From: Frondihabitans sp.
GTDB taxonomy: Bacteria > Actinomycetota > Actinomycetes > Actinomycetales > Microbacteriaceae
DNA: 23,537 nucleotides
Assembly (NCBI GenBank): GCA_025464735.1
Contig: JAODMX010000016.1
Span: forward strand, 1-23,537
Direction of reading: 5' to 3'
The notes under the pieces were generated by a model. It did no database searches and was not told the DNA's origin. It saw nothing but the letters and a program-made list of their open reading frames with translations. Shown here piece by piece: positions 16,728-23,537 of this stretch. The translations under genes were made by a program, and so were the position numbers. The number at the start of each line of letters is the position of its first letter. The first letter of the stretch is position 1.

Positions 16728-18014
16728 CTACGCGAAGAGGGTTTCGCCGACGTAGCCGCCGGTCGACGCGCCCGGTGGCACGGCGAAGATGCCGGACGAC
16801 ACGTGCTGGACGTACTCGTTCATGGCGTCGTGCGAGGCGAGGGCGTTCTGGATCCGGACGAATTGGTTTTCGGGGTCGCGCTGGTACCCGATGAAGAAGA
16901 GGCCGGCGTTGAGCCGCCCCAGGGAGTCGTTGCCGTCGACGAAGTTGTAACCGCGGCGGAGCAGTTGCGCCCCGGAGTTGTGCGACGGGTGCGCGACCGA
17001 CACGTGCGAGGTGGTGTCGATGGCGGGCTTGCCGTCTTTCCGCTTGTGGAAGTTCGGCGTCGAGAACTCCGAGCCCCCCGAGAGCGGCGCGCCCTCGCCC
17101 TTGTCGCGGCCGATCACGGTCTGCTGCTCGAGAAGTGACTGGTGGTCCCAGGTTTCGATGTGCATCCGGATCTTGCGGCTCACCAGATACGATCCGCCCG
17201 CCATCCAGCTCGCACCGTCGTCGTCGTGCGCCCAGATGTCTTTCTCAACCAGGCTCGCATCCTCGGCCTTCAGATTCGCGGTGCCGTCTTTGAAGCCGAA
17301 GAGGTTTCGCGGTGTGGTCTGGCTGCGCGTGGTCGACGACGTGCGGCCGAAGCCGAGCTGTGACCAGCGGAGGTCGGCCCGACCGAAGGCGATGCGCGAC
17401 AGATTGCGGATCGCGTGGACCGCCACCTGGGGGTCATCGCTGCAGGCCTGGATGCAGAGGTCGCCGTTGCTCAGCGCCGGGTCGAGGTTGTCGCCCGCGA
17501 ACGCGGGCAGCTCGATGAGGCGGGACGGCCTCTTCGAAGCGAGCCCGAAGCGGTCCTTGCCGTCTCCGTCGGTGAAGAGCGAGGGACCGAATCCGATCGT
17601 GATGGTGAGCCCGGCGGCGGGAAGGCCGAGCGCCTCCCCGGTGTCGTCCGGAGGCGCGTAGATCGAGCCACCGGTGGCTCCCGCGGTGCTCACCTGGTCG
17701 CCCTTCGTCATGCGGGCGGCGGCGTAGCTCCAATCCTTCAGCAGGCCGACCAATTCGGTGCGCGTCGTTCCCTCCGAGACGTCGAATGCGGCGAAGTGGA
17801 GGCGGTCCTGGGCGGCCGTCACGATGCCCGACTGGTGTTCGGCGAAGAACGGGTATGTGGTCGCCGCTCCGGACGACCCCAGGGTCGATGTGGACGCCGA
17901 CACGCCGATCCCGATGCCGGCGCCGACCACGCCGACACCGATGCCTGCCCCGGCGAGGCCGAGGAGGCCGCGCCGGGACACGCCGGTGGTGCTTCGGGGG
18001 CTCTCCTGGGTCAT
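16728..18014 (-). CDS. efeB: Deferrochelatase/Dyp-type haem peroxidase EfeB, Tat-exported
   Basis: EfeB is the haem peroxidase partner of the EfeUOB iron importer; it is thought to oxidise ferrous iron or to release iron from haem outside the membrane. The 428 residues begin with a twin-arginine signal, SRRGLLGL at 13-20, followed by a long Gly/Ala hydrophobic stretch to about residue 40. The Dyp motif GxxDG appears as GFKDG at 240-244, with Asp243 as the distal acid. SHVSVAHPSHN at 336-346 carries the likely proximal haem histidine (His342), followed by LLRRGYNF with the conserved arginine. It is last in efeU-efeO-efeB. It starts 7 bases after the efeO stop and has no clear ribosome site, so coupling to efeO is likely. 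Confidence 0.94.
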   Translation of the reverse strand: MTQESPRSTTGVSRRGLLGLAGAGIGVGVVGAGIGIGVSASTSTLGSSGAATTYPFFAEHQSGIVTAAQDRLHFAAFDVSEGTTRTELVGLLKDWSYAAARMTKGDQVSTAGATGGSIYAPPDDTGEALGLPAAGLTITIGFGPSLFTDGDGKDRFGLASKRPSRLIELPAFAGDNLDPALSNGDLCIQACSDDPQVAVHAIRNLSRIAFGRADLRWSQLGFGRTSSTTRSQTTPRNLFGFKDGTANLKAEDASLVEKDIWAHDDDGASWMAGGSYLVSRKIRMHIETWDHQSLLEQQTVIGRDKGEGAPLSGGSEFSTPNFHKRKDGKPAIDTTSHVSVAHPSHNSGAQLLRRGYNFVDGNDSLGRLNAGLFFIGYQRDPENQFVRIQNALASHDAMNEYVQHVSSGIFAVPPGASTGGYVGETLFA

Positions 18015-18021
18015 GCCCGCA

Positions 18022-19212
18022 TCAACCCAGGAGCGCCGCGGTCAGTTTCGACAGCGGCTCGCTCAGGGCGTTCACGCCGTCGGAGAGCGTCTTCTTGTCG
18101 GCGGTCGTCAGGGTCGTGTACGACGGGTACGACGTGTCGAGACTGCCGTAGCCGGCGAGAAGCTTGTCGAGAGAGGCGAATTGGGCGTCGAGCTGCTTGG
18201 CAAGTGCCTTGTTCTTCGTGAGGAGGATCGGGCGGACGCCCTCGTAGGCCACCTGGGCGCCTTCGAGATTGGCCTGGAAGTCGTAGAGGTCGGTGTGCGA
18301 CCAGGTCTCTTCCTCGCCGGTGATCTTCGAGGTCGCGACCTCGTCCATCAGGCCGACGGCTCCGTTTCCGATCGTGTCAAGACCGACCGCGAAGGTCGAC
18401 GACGACACTTCGTCGTAGAGCTGCTTGGTGTTCTTGGTGAGCTGAGCGCCCATTGTGACCTTCTGCGCCTGCGTCATCGGGCCGTAGGCGGTACTGCCGT
18501 TCGCGGTCGCCGTGGGCTGGTAGAGATCCTTCTCGATCCGGTGCCAGCCCGTCCAGGTCTCACCCTTCGACAGGTCGGCTTCGCGGTTGTCGAGTTCCGG
18601 GTCGAGGTCTCCGAACGATTCGGCCACGGGTTCGATGCGCTCGTAGTGCGCTCGGACGGTCGGGTAGAGCGCCTTCGCCTTGGCGTCGTCGCCCGCGAGC
18701 CATGCCGTCAGGAAGTCCTGGGTGCCGGTGACGAGCTGCCCGGTCTGGTCTTTCACGTAGCCGACGTACGCTTTGTCGGCGGCATCGATCTGCTGCTTTT
18801 CAGTGCCGGACTGCTTGATGGTCTTGCCCGAGTCGGTGACGGTGAATTTCGCTCGAACGCCCTCGCCGACTAGGCCGGGGATGCACGCGGTGTAGTACTC
18901 GCCAGCGGCCAGCTGCGCGGTGAGGGTGCCGGAGGTTCCCGGGCCGATGTTCTCTTTCTCGCTCACGATCCGGAGGCCGTCGGAGGCGAGGATCTCGAGC
19001 TCGGTGCTGTCGCTGCCCTTGTTGGCCATCGTGAAGGTCACCGTGCCACTCGGCGCTGTGCTGGTGGACACCTCGCACGATTTGTCCTTGCCGGTCACCG
19101 AGACGGTCGTCCCGGACGACGAGCTTGCGGCCGGGTGGTTGGCGACGCAGCCGGTGAGGGCGAGGGCTACGAGGGTGGCTCCTGCGGCGAGGCCGAGGGG
19201 TCGACGATTCAT
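18022..19212 (-). CDS. efeO: Iron uptake system component EfeO (cupredoxin-M75 lipoprotein)
   Basis: EfeO is the extracytoplasmic protein that binds iron and hands it to the EfeU permease. The 396 residues begin with a lipoprotein signal ending LTGC (Cys22), which would anchor it to the membrane outer face. Residues about 36-128 form the cupredoxin-like N-terminal domain, including Cys46 and Cys110. From about 143 to the end is the M75/imelysin-like helical domain, with the metal-binding HxxE motif as HRIE at 224-227 (TGWHRIEKDL) and the conserved RAHYERIEPVAESFGDLDPELD near 187-208. The ATG overlaps the efeU stop by four bases, and the stop is just before efeB. It contains both domains, unlike short M75-only homologues. 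Confidence 0.94.
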   Translation of the reverse strand: MNRRPLGLAAGATLVALALTGCVANHPAASSSSGTTVSVTGKDKSCEVSTSTAPSGTVTFTMANKGSDSTELEILASDGLRIVSEKENIGPGTSGTLTAQLAAGEYYTACIPGLVGEGVRAKFTVTDSGKTIKQSGTEKQQIDAADKAYVGYVKDQTGQLVTGTQDFLTAWLAGDDAKAKALYPTVRAHYERIEPVAESFGDLDPELDNREADLSKGETWTGWHRIEKDLYQPTATANGSTAYGPMTQAQKVTMGAQLTKNTKQLYDEVSSSTFAVGLDTIGNGAVGLMDEVATSKITGEEETWSHTDLYDFQANLEGAQVAYEGVRPILLTKNKALAKQLDAQFASLDKLLAGYGSLDTSYPSYTTLTTADKKTLSDGVNALSEPLSKLTAALLG

Positions 19213-20099
19213 TCGGATGCTCCTGTGGAGAGGACGGTGTCGCGATCGGCCGGGGCCGGCGCGTCCGTGGTGGTGATGGTTGTCGCCGCCGCACGAGGGC
19301 GGCGCCTGGCGGTGCGGAGGAAGTGGGGGAGGACCACCGCGAGGAAGAGGATCCAGACGGCTGACTGCAGATACGTCGGCCGAGGGGTGAAATTGACGAG
19401 ACCCTGGAGGAGGGTGCCGTACCAGCTGGTGGGCGGAATGACGCTCGAGATGTCGAAGGCGTAGTGGCCTGTGCCCGGGAGGAAGCCGATCTCCTGCAGA
19501 TCACCGACGCCGTAGAGCAGGACTCCCGCGGCAACGATGACGAGGAAGAAGCCCGTGATGGTGAAGAACTTCCCGAGGTTGATCCGGACGAATCCGCGGT
19601 AGATGCCGATCTCGACGACGATGGCGGTCAGGATCCCGAGGAGGGCCCCGATTGCCGGCACGGCCGTGCCCCCTGCCGTGTTGACGGTCGCCCAGACGAA
19701 CAGGGCCGTCTCAAGACCTTCTCGTCCGACCGAGAGGAAGGCGAGGCCGACGATGGCCCAGGCCCCACCCAGGAGCGCCTTGTCGAGGCTCGACTGGAGG
19801 TCGTTCTTGAGGTTGCCAGCGGTCCGGGCCATCCAGAAGACCATGGTCGTCACGAAGCCGACGGCGATGATCGAGAGGCCTCCGCCGATCGCCTCCTGGG
19901 CTTGGAAGCTGAGGCCGTACTCACCGAAGGTCAGGAGTGCGCCGACGCTGAGGGAGAGCACGGCCGCGAGGGCGACGCCCATCCAGATGCGGGGGAGGAC
20001 GTCGCGGCGGGAGACCTTGACCAGGTAGGCGATCAGGATCCCGACGACGATCGAGGCCTCGAGCCCCTCGCGGAGGCCGATGAGGTAGTTGGCGAGCAC
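19209..20099 (-). CDS. efeU: Iron permease EfeU (FTR1 family)
   Basis: EfeU is the inner-membrane iron permease, a relative of yeast Ftr1p, with iron bound by two REGLE motifs. Both are present and intact: LREGLEAS near the N terminus and VGREGLETALF in the middle of the chain. About seven hydrophobic segments follow the family pattern, and the C-terminal tail is short and hydrophilic. I place the start at GTG 20099 (296 residues, beginning MLANYLIGLREGLEA), because GAAGG lies 8 bases upstream and other EfeU proteins begin only a few residues before REGLE. The frame can be opened upstream at TTG 20147 (312 residues), but no ribosome site precedes that codon. The promoter carries an IdeR-like box, so the operon should be repressed by iron. 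Confidence 0.92.
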   Translation of the reverse strand: MLANYLIGLREGLEASIVVGILIAYLVKVSRRDVLPRIWMGVALAAVLSLSVGALLTFGEYGLSFQAQEAIGGGLSIIAVGFVTTMVFWMARTAGNLKNDLQSSLDKALLGGAWAIVGLAFLSVGREGLETALFVWATVNTAGGTAVPAIGALLGILTAIVVEIGIYRGFVRINLGKFFTITGFFLVIVAAGVLLYGVGDLQEIGFLPGTGHYAFDISSVIPPTSWYGTLLQGLVNFTPRPTYLQSAVWILFLAVVLPHFLRTARRRPRAAATTITTTDAPAPADRDTVLSTGASE

Positions 20100-20165
20100 G
20101 GGTGATGCCTTCGTTTCGGTGATCGGCACGGTGACGAACGTGCCCAAGAGAAAAGTTCGGGAGCG

Positions 20166-20171
20166 AAGTTA
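20166..20171 (-). promoter_or_regulatory. Candidate -10 box of the efeUOB operon
   Basis: On the minus strand TAACTT fits TANNNT. It lies just downstream of the iron box and would start transcription near 20159, giving about 60 bases of leader to the GTG at 20099. Confidence 0.45.
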
Positions 20172-20183
20172 GGGGACACTCAT

Positions 20184-20202
20184 TTTGGTAAGCCTTACCT
20201 AA
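20184..20202. promoter_or_regulatory. DtxR/IdeR-type iron box between efeU and mshB
   Basis: The 19-bp minus-strand sequence TTAGGTAAGGCTTACCAAA matches the DtxR/IdeR consensus TTAGGTTAGGCTAACCTAA at 16 of 19 positions and has the expected dyad (GGTAAG/CTTACC). DtxR/IdeR bound to ferrous iron represses iron-uptake genes. The site overlaps the -35 region of the proposed efeU promoter and lies 28 bp upstream of the mshB -10 box, so it could affect both divergent units. Confidence 0.8.
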
Positions 20203-20230
20203 CCCGAGACGACACTAATGTGGCCTCGCC

Positions 20231-20236
20231 TATTCT
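20231..20236 (+). promoter_or_regulatory. Candidate -10 box of mshB (leaderless)
   Basis: TATTCT fits TANNNT and would start transcription at about 20242-20245, directly on the GTG/ATG start codons of mshB. No ribosome site precedes the ATG, consistent with a leaderless message. Confidence 0.45.
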
Positions 20237-20244
20237 GTCCAGTG

Positions 20245-21486
20245 ATGAATACCGTCGAATCCCCCTCTCCGTCGTCCGCTCTCTCGACATCGAGAGATTT
20301 CGAACGTGTACTTTTTGTGCACGCGCACCCCGACGACGAGAGCATTGTGTCGGGCGCCAGCCTCGCGACACTTGTCGACGCCGGGGCGCACGTGACCGTG
20401 ATCACCTGCACCCGCGGTGAGCTCGGAGAGGTGATGCCGGACGACCTGGCGCGGCTGCGCCACGACCCGGAGGCGCTTGCCGTCCACCGGGAGGGTGAGA
20501 TCGCCGAGGCCATGAGGCACCTCGGCGTGACCGATCACCGCTTCCTCGGATCCGAGGGGGCGCGGACGGCAGGACTCCTGCCCCGCCCCTATCGCGACTC
20601 CGGGATGGAGTGGGGGCCTGACGGCACCCCGGTGCCTGTCGCAGACCTCCACCCTGCCGCGTTCTGCGCGGCCGAGTTCGGCGAGATCGTGTCCGACCTT
20701 GCCGCCGTCATCGCCGACGTCCGCCCCGACGCGATCGTCAGCTATGACGCCGGCGGTGGCTACGGTCATCCCGACCACGTCCGTGTCAACCGTGTCGCGC
20801 TCCGCGCCGCACGCCTCGCGGGGCTCCCGTTCTTCGCGGTCGACAGCGGGCCCGTGCCGAGTGGCGACGTCGTCATCGACGGCCGGCAGGTCATTGACCG
20901 TAAGGTGAGCGCCCTGGGCGCCTACCGCACCCAGATTCGTGTGCTCGAGACCACCGATGGCCCTGCGGTCGAATACCCCCACGGCGCCGTCGAGCCGGTC
21001 ACCGTCGTCGAGGCCTACCGACTCGTTCCTGAGCCCGTCGCGGAGCCGACCCTCTCGACCGTGGGCCTCGCCGAGTACAGCGTCGGTGGCAAGATCGCCA
21101 CCTACGTGGTCGCGCTCGTTGCTGGAGGCCTCTTCGGGGCGATCGGAACCGTCTCGCACCAGTTCACCGCCGGATCCTTCCCCCTCGGTGCTGTTCTCGC
21201 GCTGATCCTCGTGCTCGCTCTGCTCCTCGGCTTCCGGCTCTACTTCGACTCGCGTCGGGTCGGGATCGCGGCCGCCATCGGGGTGCTTGCGGTCACAGCC
21301 CTGCTCACGGGCCCCGGATCCGGGGGGTCGGCTTTGATCCCGGCCAACGCGGCCGGCTACTCCTGGACCTTCGGGCCGACGATCATCGCCGTGATCGTTC
21401 TCGCCTGGCCCAAGCTCCCGCAGCAGCGTGCGGCTGCCTCAGGGGCACCTGGCGATAAGATGGGGACCTCGCCGCAGGAACGCTGA
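20245..21486 (+). CDS. mshB: PIG-L deacetylase MshB (mycothiol biosynthesis) fused to a C-terminal membrane domain
   Basis: MshB removes the acetyl group from GlcNAc-inositol in the synthesis of mycothiol, the main low-molecular-weight thiol of actinobacteria. Counting from ATG 20245 (413 residues), the metal-site motif HAHPDDE is at 26-32 and GHPDHV at 174-179. His28, Asp31 and His178 should bind the metal, with Asp30 as general base. The catalytic domain spans about 20-285. It is followed by four hydrophobic segments (near 296-315, 323-342, 350-368 and 380-395) and a short hydrophilic tail, so the enzyme is tethered to the membrane. An ATG at 20218 is in frame but is upstream of the likely -10 box. 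A related mycothiol-conjugate amidase (Mca) is the main alternative; position next to fdxA-dapC favours MshB. Confidence 0.85.
   Translation: MNTVESPSPSSALSTSRDFERVLFVHAHPDDESIVSGASLATLVDAGAHVTVITCTRGELGEVMPDDLARLRHDPEALAVHREGEIAEAMRHLGVTDHRFLGSEGARTAGLLPRPYRDSGMEWGPDGTPVPVADLHPAAFCAAEFGEIVSDLAAVIADVRPDAIVSYDAGGGYGHPDHVRVNRVALRAARLAGLPFFAVDSGPVPSGDVVIDGRQVIDRKVSALGAYRTQIRVLETTDGPAVEYPHGAVEPVTVVEAYRLVPEPVAEPTLSTVGLAEYSVGGKIATYVVALVAGGLFGAIGTVSHQFTAGSFPLGAVLALILVLALLLGFRLYFDSRRVGIAAAIGVLAVTALLTGPGSGGSALIPANAAGYSWTFGPTIIAVIVLAWPKLPQQRAAASGAPGDKMGTSPQER
21456..21461 (+). promoter_or_regulatory. Candidate -10 box in front of fdxA
   Basis: TAAGAT, within the last codons of mshB and followed by GGGG, fits TANNNT. 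No convincing -35 was seen. It would let fdxA-dapC be transcribed separately from mshB. Confidence 0.3.
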
Positions 21487-21519
21487 GTCCTGCCCGACGC
21501 GAAGGAACAGACCAACCCC

Positions 21520-21846
21520 GTGACGTACGTGATCGCCCTCCCCTGTGTCGATGTCAAAGACCGCGCCTGCATCGACGAATGCCCTGTGGACTGCATCTAC
21601 GAGGGCGAACGATCGCTGTACATCCACCCCGACGAATGCGTCGACTGCGGTGCTTGCGAGCCCGTCTGCCCGGTCGAGGCGATCTACTACGAAGACGACC
21701 TCCCCGACAAGTGGAGTGACTACTACAATGCCAACGTCGAGTTCTTCGACGACATCGGATCTCCCGGTGGCGCGGCCAAGGTCGGCGTGATCGCGAAAGA
21801 CCACCCGATCATTGCGGCCCTGCCGCCCCAGACGACCGAGGCCTGA
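21520..21846 (+). CDS. fdxA: 7Fe ferredoxin FdxA ([3Fe-4S][4Fe-4S])
   Basis: This is a small electron carrier of 108 residues. From GTG 21520 the cysteines follow the seven-iron ferredoxin pattern. Cys9, Cys17 and Cys50 should hold the [3Fe-4S] cluster; Cys21, Cys40, Cys43 and Cys46 should hold the [4Fe-4S] cluster. Cys25 is an extra residue of the kind also seen in other seven-iron ferredoxins. The C-terminal extension (PDKWSDYYNANVEFFDDIGSP) is the typical FdxA tail. AAGGA lies 13 bases before the GTG, and the first residues MTYVIALPCVDVKDR match the family N terminus, supporting this start. It lies between mshB and dapC, an arrangement common in actinobacteria. Confidence 0.95.
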   Translation: MTYVIALPCVDVKDRACIDECPVDCIYEGERSLYIHPDECVDCGACEPVCPVEAIYYEDDLPDKWSDYYNANVEFFDDIGSPGGAAKVGVIAKDHPIIAALPPQTTEA

Positions 21847-21852
21847 CGCGTC

Positions 21853-22953
21853 GTGGCGCTCGACCTGCCCGACTTCCCGTGGGATTCCCTGGCGGCGGCG
21901 ACCGCCGTGGCACGCGCTCACGAGGGCGGGATCGTCGATCTCTCCGTCGGTTCGCCCGTCGACCCGACGCCTGAGGTCATCCGCGAGGCGCTCCGCGACG
22001 CGACCGACGCGCACGCCTACCCGCAGGTGGCCGGAACACCGGCGCTCCGGGCTGCGATCATCGACTGGTACGAACGCCGTCGGGGTGTGACCGGGCTCGG
22101 TGACGCGAACGTCCTGCCCACCATCGGCTCGAAAGAGCTGATCGCCGGAATGGCGCTCTGGCTCGGTCTCGGCCCCGGCGACACCGTCGTCTACCCGCGC
22201 AACGCCTACCCGACCTACGAGCTCGGCGCCGCGCTCGTGGGAGCCACGGCTCTGGCCTCCGACGCCCCGGCCGAGTGGCCCGCCTCGACGAAGCTCGTCT
22301 GGCTGAACAGCCCCGCCAACCCCGACGGCCAAGTGCTCTCGATCGAGCAGCTGCGCCTGGCGGTCGCGCGAGCGCGCGAACTCGGTGCTGTCATTGCGGG
22401 CGACGAATGCTACGCGGAGCTCGGCTGGGAGGGCCCCTGGTCCACGGAGCCCACACCGTGCATCCTCGACCCCCGAGTCATCGGCGACAGCCGCCACGGT
22501 GTCATCTCGGTCTACTCACTGTCGAAGCAGTCGAATCTGGCTGGTTACCGGGCCGGTTTCATCGCCGGATGCTCGGAGGTCGTGGGTCAGCTGCTCGCGG
22601 TCCGCAAGCACGCCGGCCTGATGCCTCCCGCCCCGGTGCAGCAGGCCATGGTCGTGGCCCTCGGCGATCCGACGCACGTCGAAGCGCAGAAAGCGCTCTA
22701 CCGCGGTCGACGCGATCGTCTCGCGGCCGCGCTCGACGGCGCCGGCTTCCGGATCGACCACAGCGAAGCAGGGCTCTACCTCTGGGCAACGCGAGGCGAA
22801 GACGCGCGGGTGACGGTCGACTGGCTGGCCTCCCTCGGGATCCTCGTCGCGCCCGGAACCTTCTACGGCCCGGACGGCGCCCAGCACGTGCGCATCGCAC
22901 TCACATCGACCGACGAGCGGATCGACGCGGCCGTCGCGCGCCTCGGATCCTGA
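21853..22953 (+). CDS. dapC: Succinyldiaminopimelate aminotransferase DapC
   Basis: DapC is a PLP aminotransferase of the lysine/meso-diaminopimelate pathway; it makes N-succinyl-LL-diaminopimelate from the keto precursor. The 366 residues have fold-type I features: SVGSPVDPTPEVIREAL near 31-47, LNSPANPDGQ at 151-160, DECYAELGWEG near 184-194, and the PLP-lysine motif SLSKQSNLAGYRAGF with Lys225. The start is GTG 21853, six bases after the fdxA stop, so translation is likely coupled. Family I aminotransferases are alike, but the SLSKxSNLAGYR motif with an upstream 7Fe ferredoxin is the standard actinobacterial DapC context. A weak hairpin follows the gene. Confidence 0.9.
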   Translation: MALDLPDFPWDSLAAATAVARAHEGGIVDLSVGSPVDPTPEVIREALRDATDAHAYPQVAGTPALRAAIIDWYERRRGVTGLGDANVLPTIGSKELIAGMALWLGLGPGDTVVYPRNAYPTYELGAALVGATALASDAPAEWPASTKLVWLNSPANPDGQVLSIEQLRLAVARARELGAVIAGDECYAELGWEGPWSTEPTPCILDPRVIGDSRHGVISVYSLSKQSNLAGYRAGFIAGCSEVVGQLLAVRKHAGLMPPAPVQQAMVVALGDPTHVEAQKALYRGRRDRLAAALDGAGFRIDHSEAGLYLWATRGEDARVTVDWLASLGILVAPGTFYGPDGAQHVRIALTSTDERIDAAVARLGS

Positions 22954-22973
22954 GCACCTCCCTCTTCGTCGTC

Positions 22974-23002
22974 CGGGCCCTCGTGTACCGGGCGAGCCCC
23001 CG
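22974..23002 (+). terminator. Possible weak terminator of dapC
   Basis: CGGGCCCTCG at 22974-22983 can pair with CGAGCCCCCG at 22993-23002 as two 4-bp stems flanking a 2x2 internal loop. There is no T-run, and it reaches almost to the gltA -10 box. Low certainty. Confidence 0.3.
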
Positions 23003-23009
23003 AGCCGAT

Positions 23010-23015
23010 TAGGCT
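23010..23015 (+). promoter_or_regulatory. -10 box of gltA, leaderless promoter
   Basis: TAGGCT fits TANNNT and ends 6 bases before the GTG at 23022, so the message should begin on or next to the start codon. No ribosome site lies between them. Confidence 0.55.
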
Positions 23016-23021
23016 GGGACA

Positions 23022-23537
23022 GTGAGTGATACTGCCAACGAAGCCCAGAAGGCCACGCTGCAGTTCCCAGGAGGAACAGCAGAGTTTCCGATCCTGCCGA
23101 GCACCGATGGGGCTTCGAGCGTCGACATCTCGACGTTCATGAAGCAGACCGGGTACAGCACCCTCGACTCGGGCTTCGTCAACACGGCGGCCACGCGGAG
23201 TGCGATCACCTACATCGACGGTGACCAGGGAATCCTGCGCTATCGCGGGTATCCGATCGAGCAGGTCGCCGAGCACTCGACGTACCTCGAGACGGCCTGG
23301 CTGCTCATCTACGGGGCGCTGCCGACCCCCGACGAGCTCGCGTCGTTCGACGAACGGATCCGTCGCCACACGCTCCTCCACGAAGACCTCCGCCGCTTCT
23401 TCGACGCGCTCCCCGCGACCGCGCACCCGATGTCGGTGCTGTCGTCGGCTGTCGGAGCGCTTTCGACGTTCTACGAAGACACGATGGATGTGCACGATCC
23501 CGAGCAGATCGAGCTCCAGACGATCCGGCTTCTGGCG
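23022..23537 (+). CDS. gltA: Citrate synthase (N-terminal 172 residues, cut by window edge)
   Basis: Citrate synthase joins oxaloacetate and acetyl-CoA to open the TCA cycle. From GTG 23022 there are 172 codons to the edge of the window, so the catalytic His and Asp regions are outside. What is visible matches the type II (hexameric, GltA-like) N terminus: a beta-strand domain (ATLQFPGGTAEFPILPSTDG), then GFVNTAATRSAITYIDGDQGILRYRGYPIEQVAE, WLLIYGALPTPDEL and HPMSVLSSAVGALSTFY. The frame lacks a stop. The start follows a TAGGCT box at leaderless distance. The sequence AGGAGGAA at about 23069-23076 is inside the gene and is not followed by a start that would keep the N-terminal strand. Confidence 0.93.
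   Translation, partial: MSDTANEAQKATLQFPGGTAEFPILPSTDGASSVDISTFMKQTGYSTLDSGFVNTAATRSAITYIDGDQGILRYRGYPIEQVAEHSTYLETAWLLIYGALPTPDELASFDERIRRHTLLHEDLRRFFDALPATAHPMSVLSSAVGALSTFYEDTMDVHDPEQIELQTIRLLA

Overview
The window is a chromosomal stretch from a high-GC Gram-positive bacterium, most likely a member of the Actinomycetota and probably of the Microbacteriaceae or a close relative. The reasons are the GC-rich codon use, a mycothiol biosynthesis gene (mshB), a DtxR/IdeR-type iron box, TANNNT -10 hexamers placed directly in front of leaderless GTG/ATG genes, and the gene order mshB-fdxA-dapC. The family-level placement is an inference from overall resemblance. Nearly everything is housekeeping or transport; I see no mobile elements, CRISPR, phage genes, tRNA or rRNA.

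Layout. (1) 1-786: 5' part of an acyl-CoA dehydrogenase on the minus strand, running off the left edge. (2) 787-5649: a tandem glycine riboswitch followed by gcvT-gcvH-gcvP, the glycine cleavage system, which should be switched on by glycine. (3) 5650-5835: an intergenic space holding two copies of a 54-bp hairpin repeat. (4) 5836-7179, minus strand: a Bcp/PrxQ-type peroxiredoxin and a CPBP-family membrane protein. (5) 7469-14554: a peptide/nickel-type ABC importer comprising a lipoprotein binding protein, an unusually long permease, a second permease and one fused double ATPase. It is interrupted between the second permease and the ATPase by a membrane PH-domain gene on the opposite strand. 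(6) 14713-16620: typA/bipA, ended by a very long two-tier hairpin shared with the convergent efe operon. (7) 16728-20099, minus strand: efeU-efeO-efeB, a ferrous/ferric iron uptake operon, with an IdeR-like box in its promoter. (8) 20245-22953, plus strand: mshB fused to a membrane domain, then 7Fe ferredoxin fdxA and succinyl-diaminopimelate aminotransferase dapC. (9) 23022-end: the 5' part of citrate synthase gltA, apparently leaderless.

How the parts work together. The gcv genes make one translationally coupled operon (gcvH and gcvP overlap by ATGA) behind the riboswitch. The importer genes jointly encode a complete transporter, although the ATPase gene is physically separated by the antisense gene. 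EfeU (permease), EfeO (periplasmic-side donor) and EfeB (haem peroxidase) form one iron-uptake machine. The single iron box lies between efeU and the divergent mshB, so it could influence both.

I did not find a clearly new multi-gene system. The observations most worth checking are a lysine-to-methionine change in the G4 motif of TypA, the six extra membrane helices in the first permease, the antisense gene nested in the transporter operon, the duplicated hairpin repeat whose loop differs but keeps its fold, a degenerate second glycine aptamer, and two short ORFs linked by ATGA overlaps to downstream genes.
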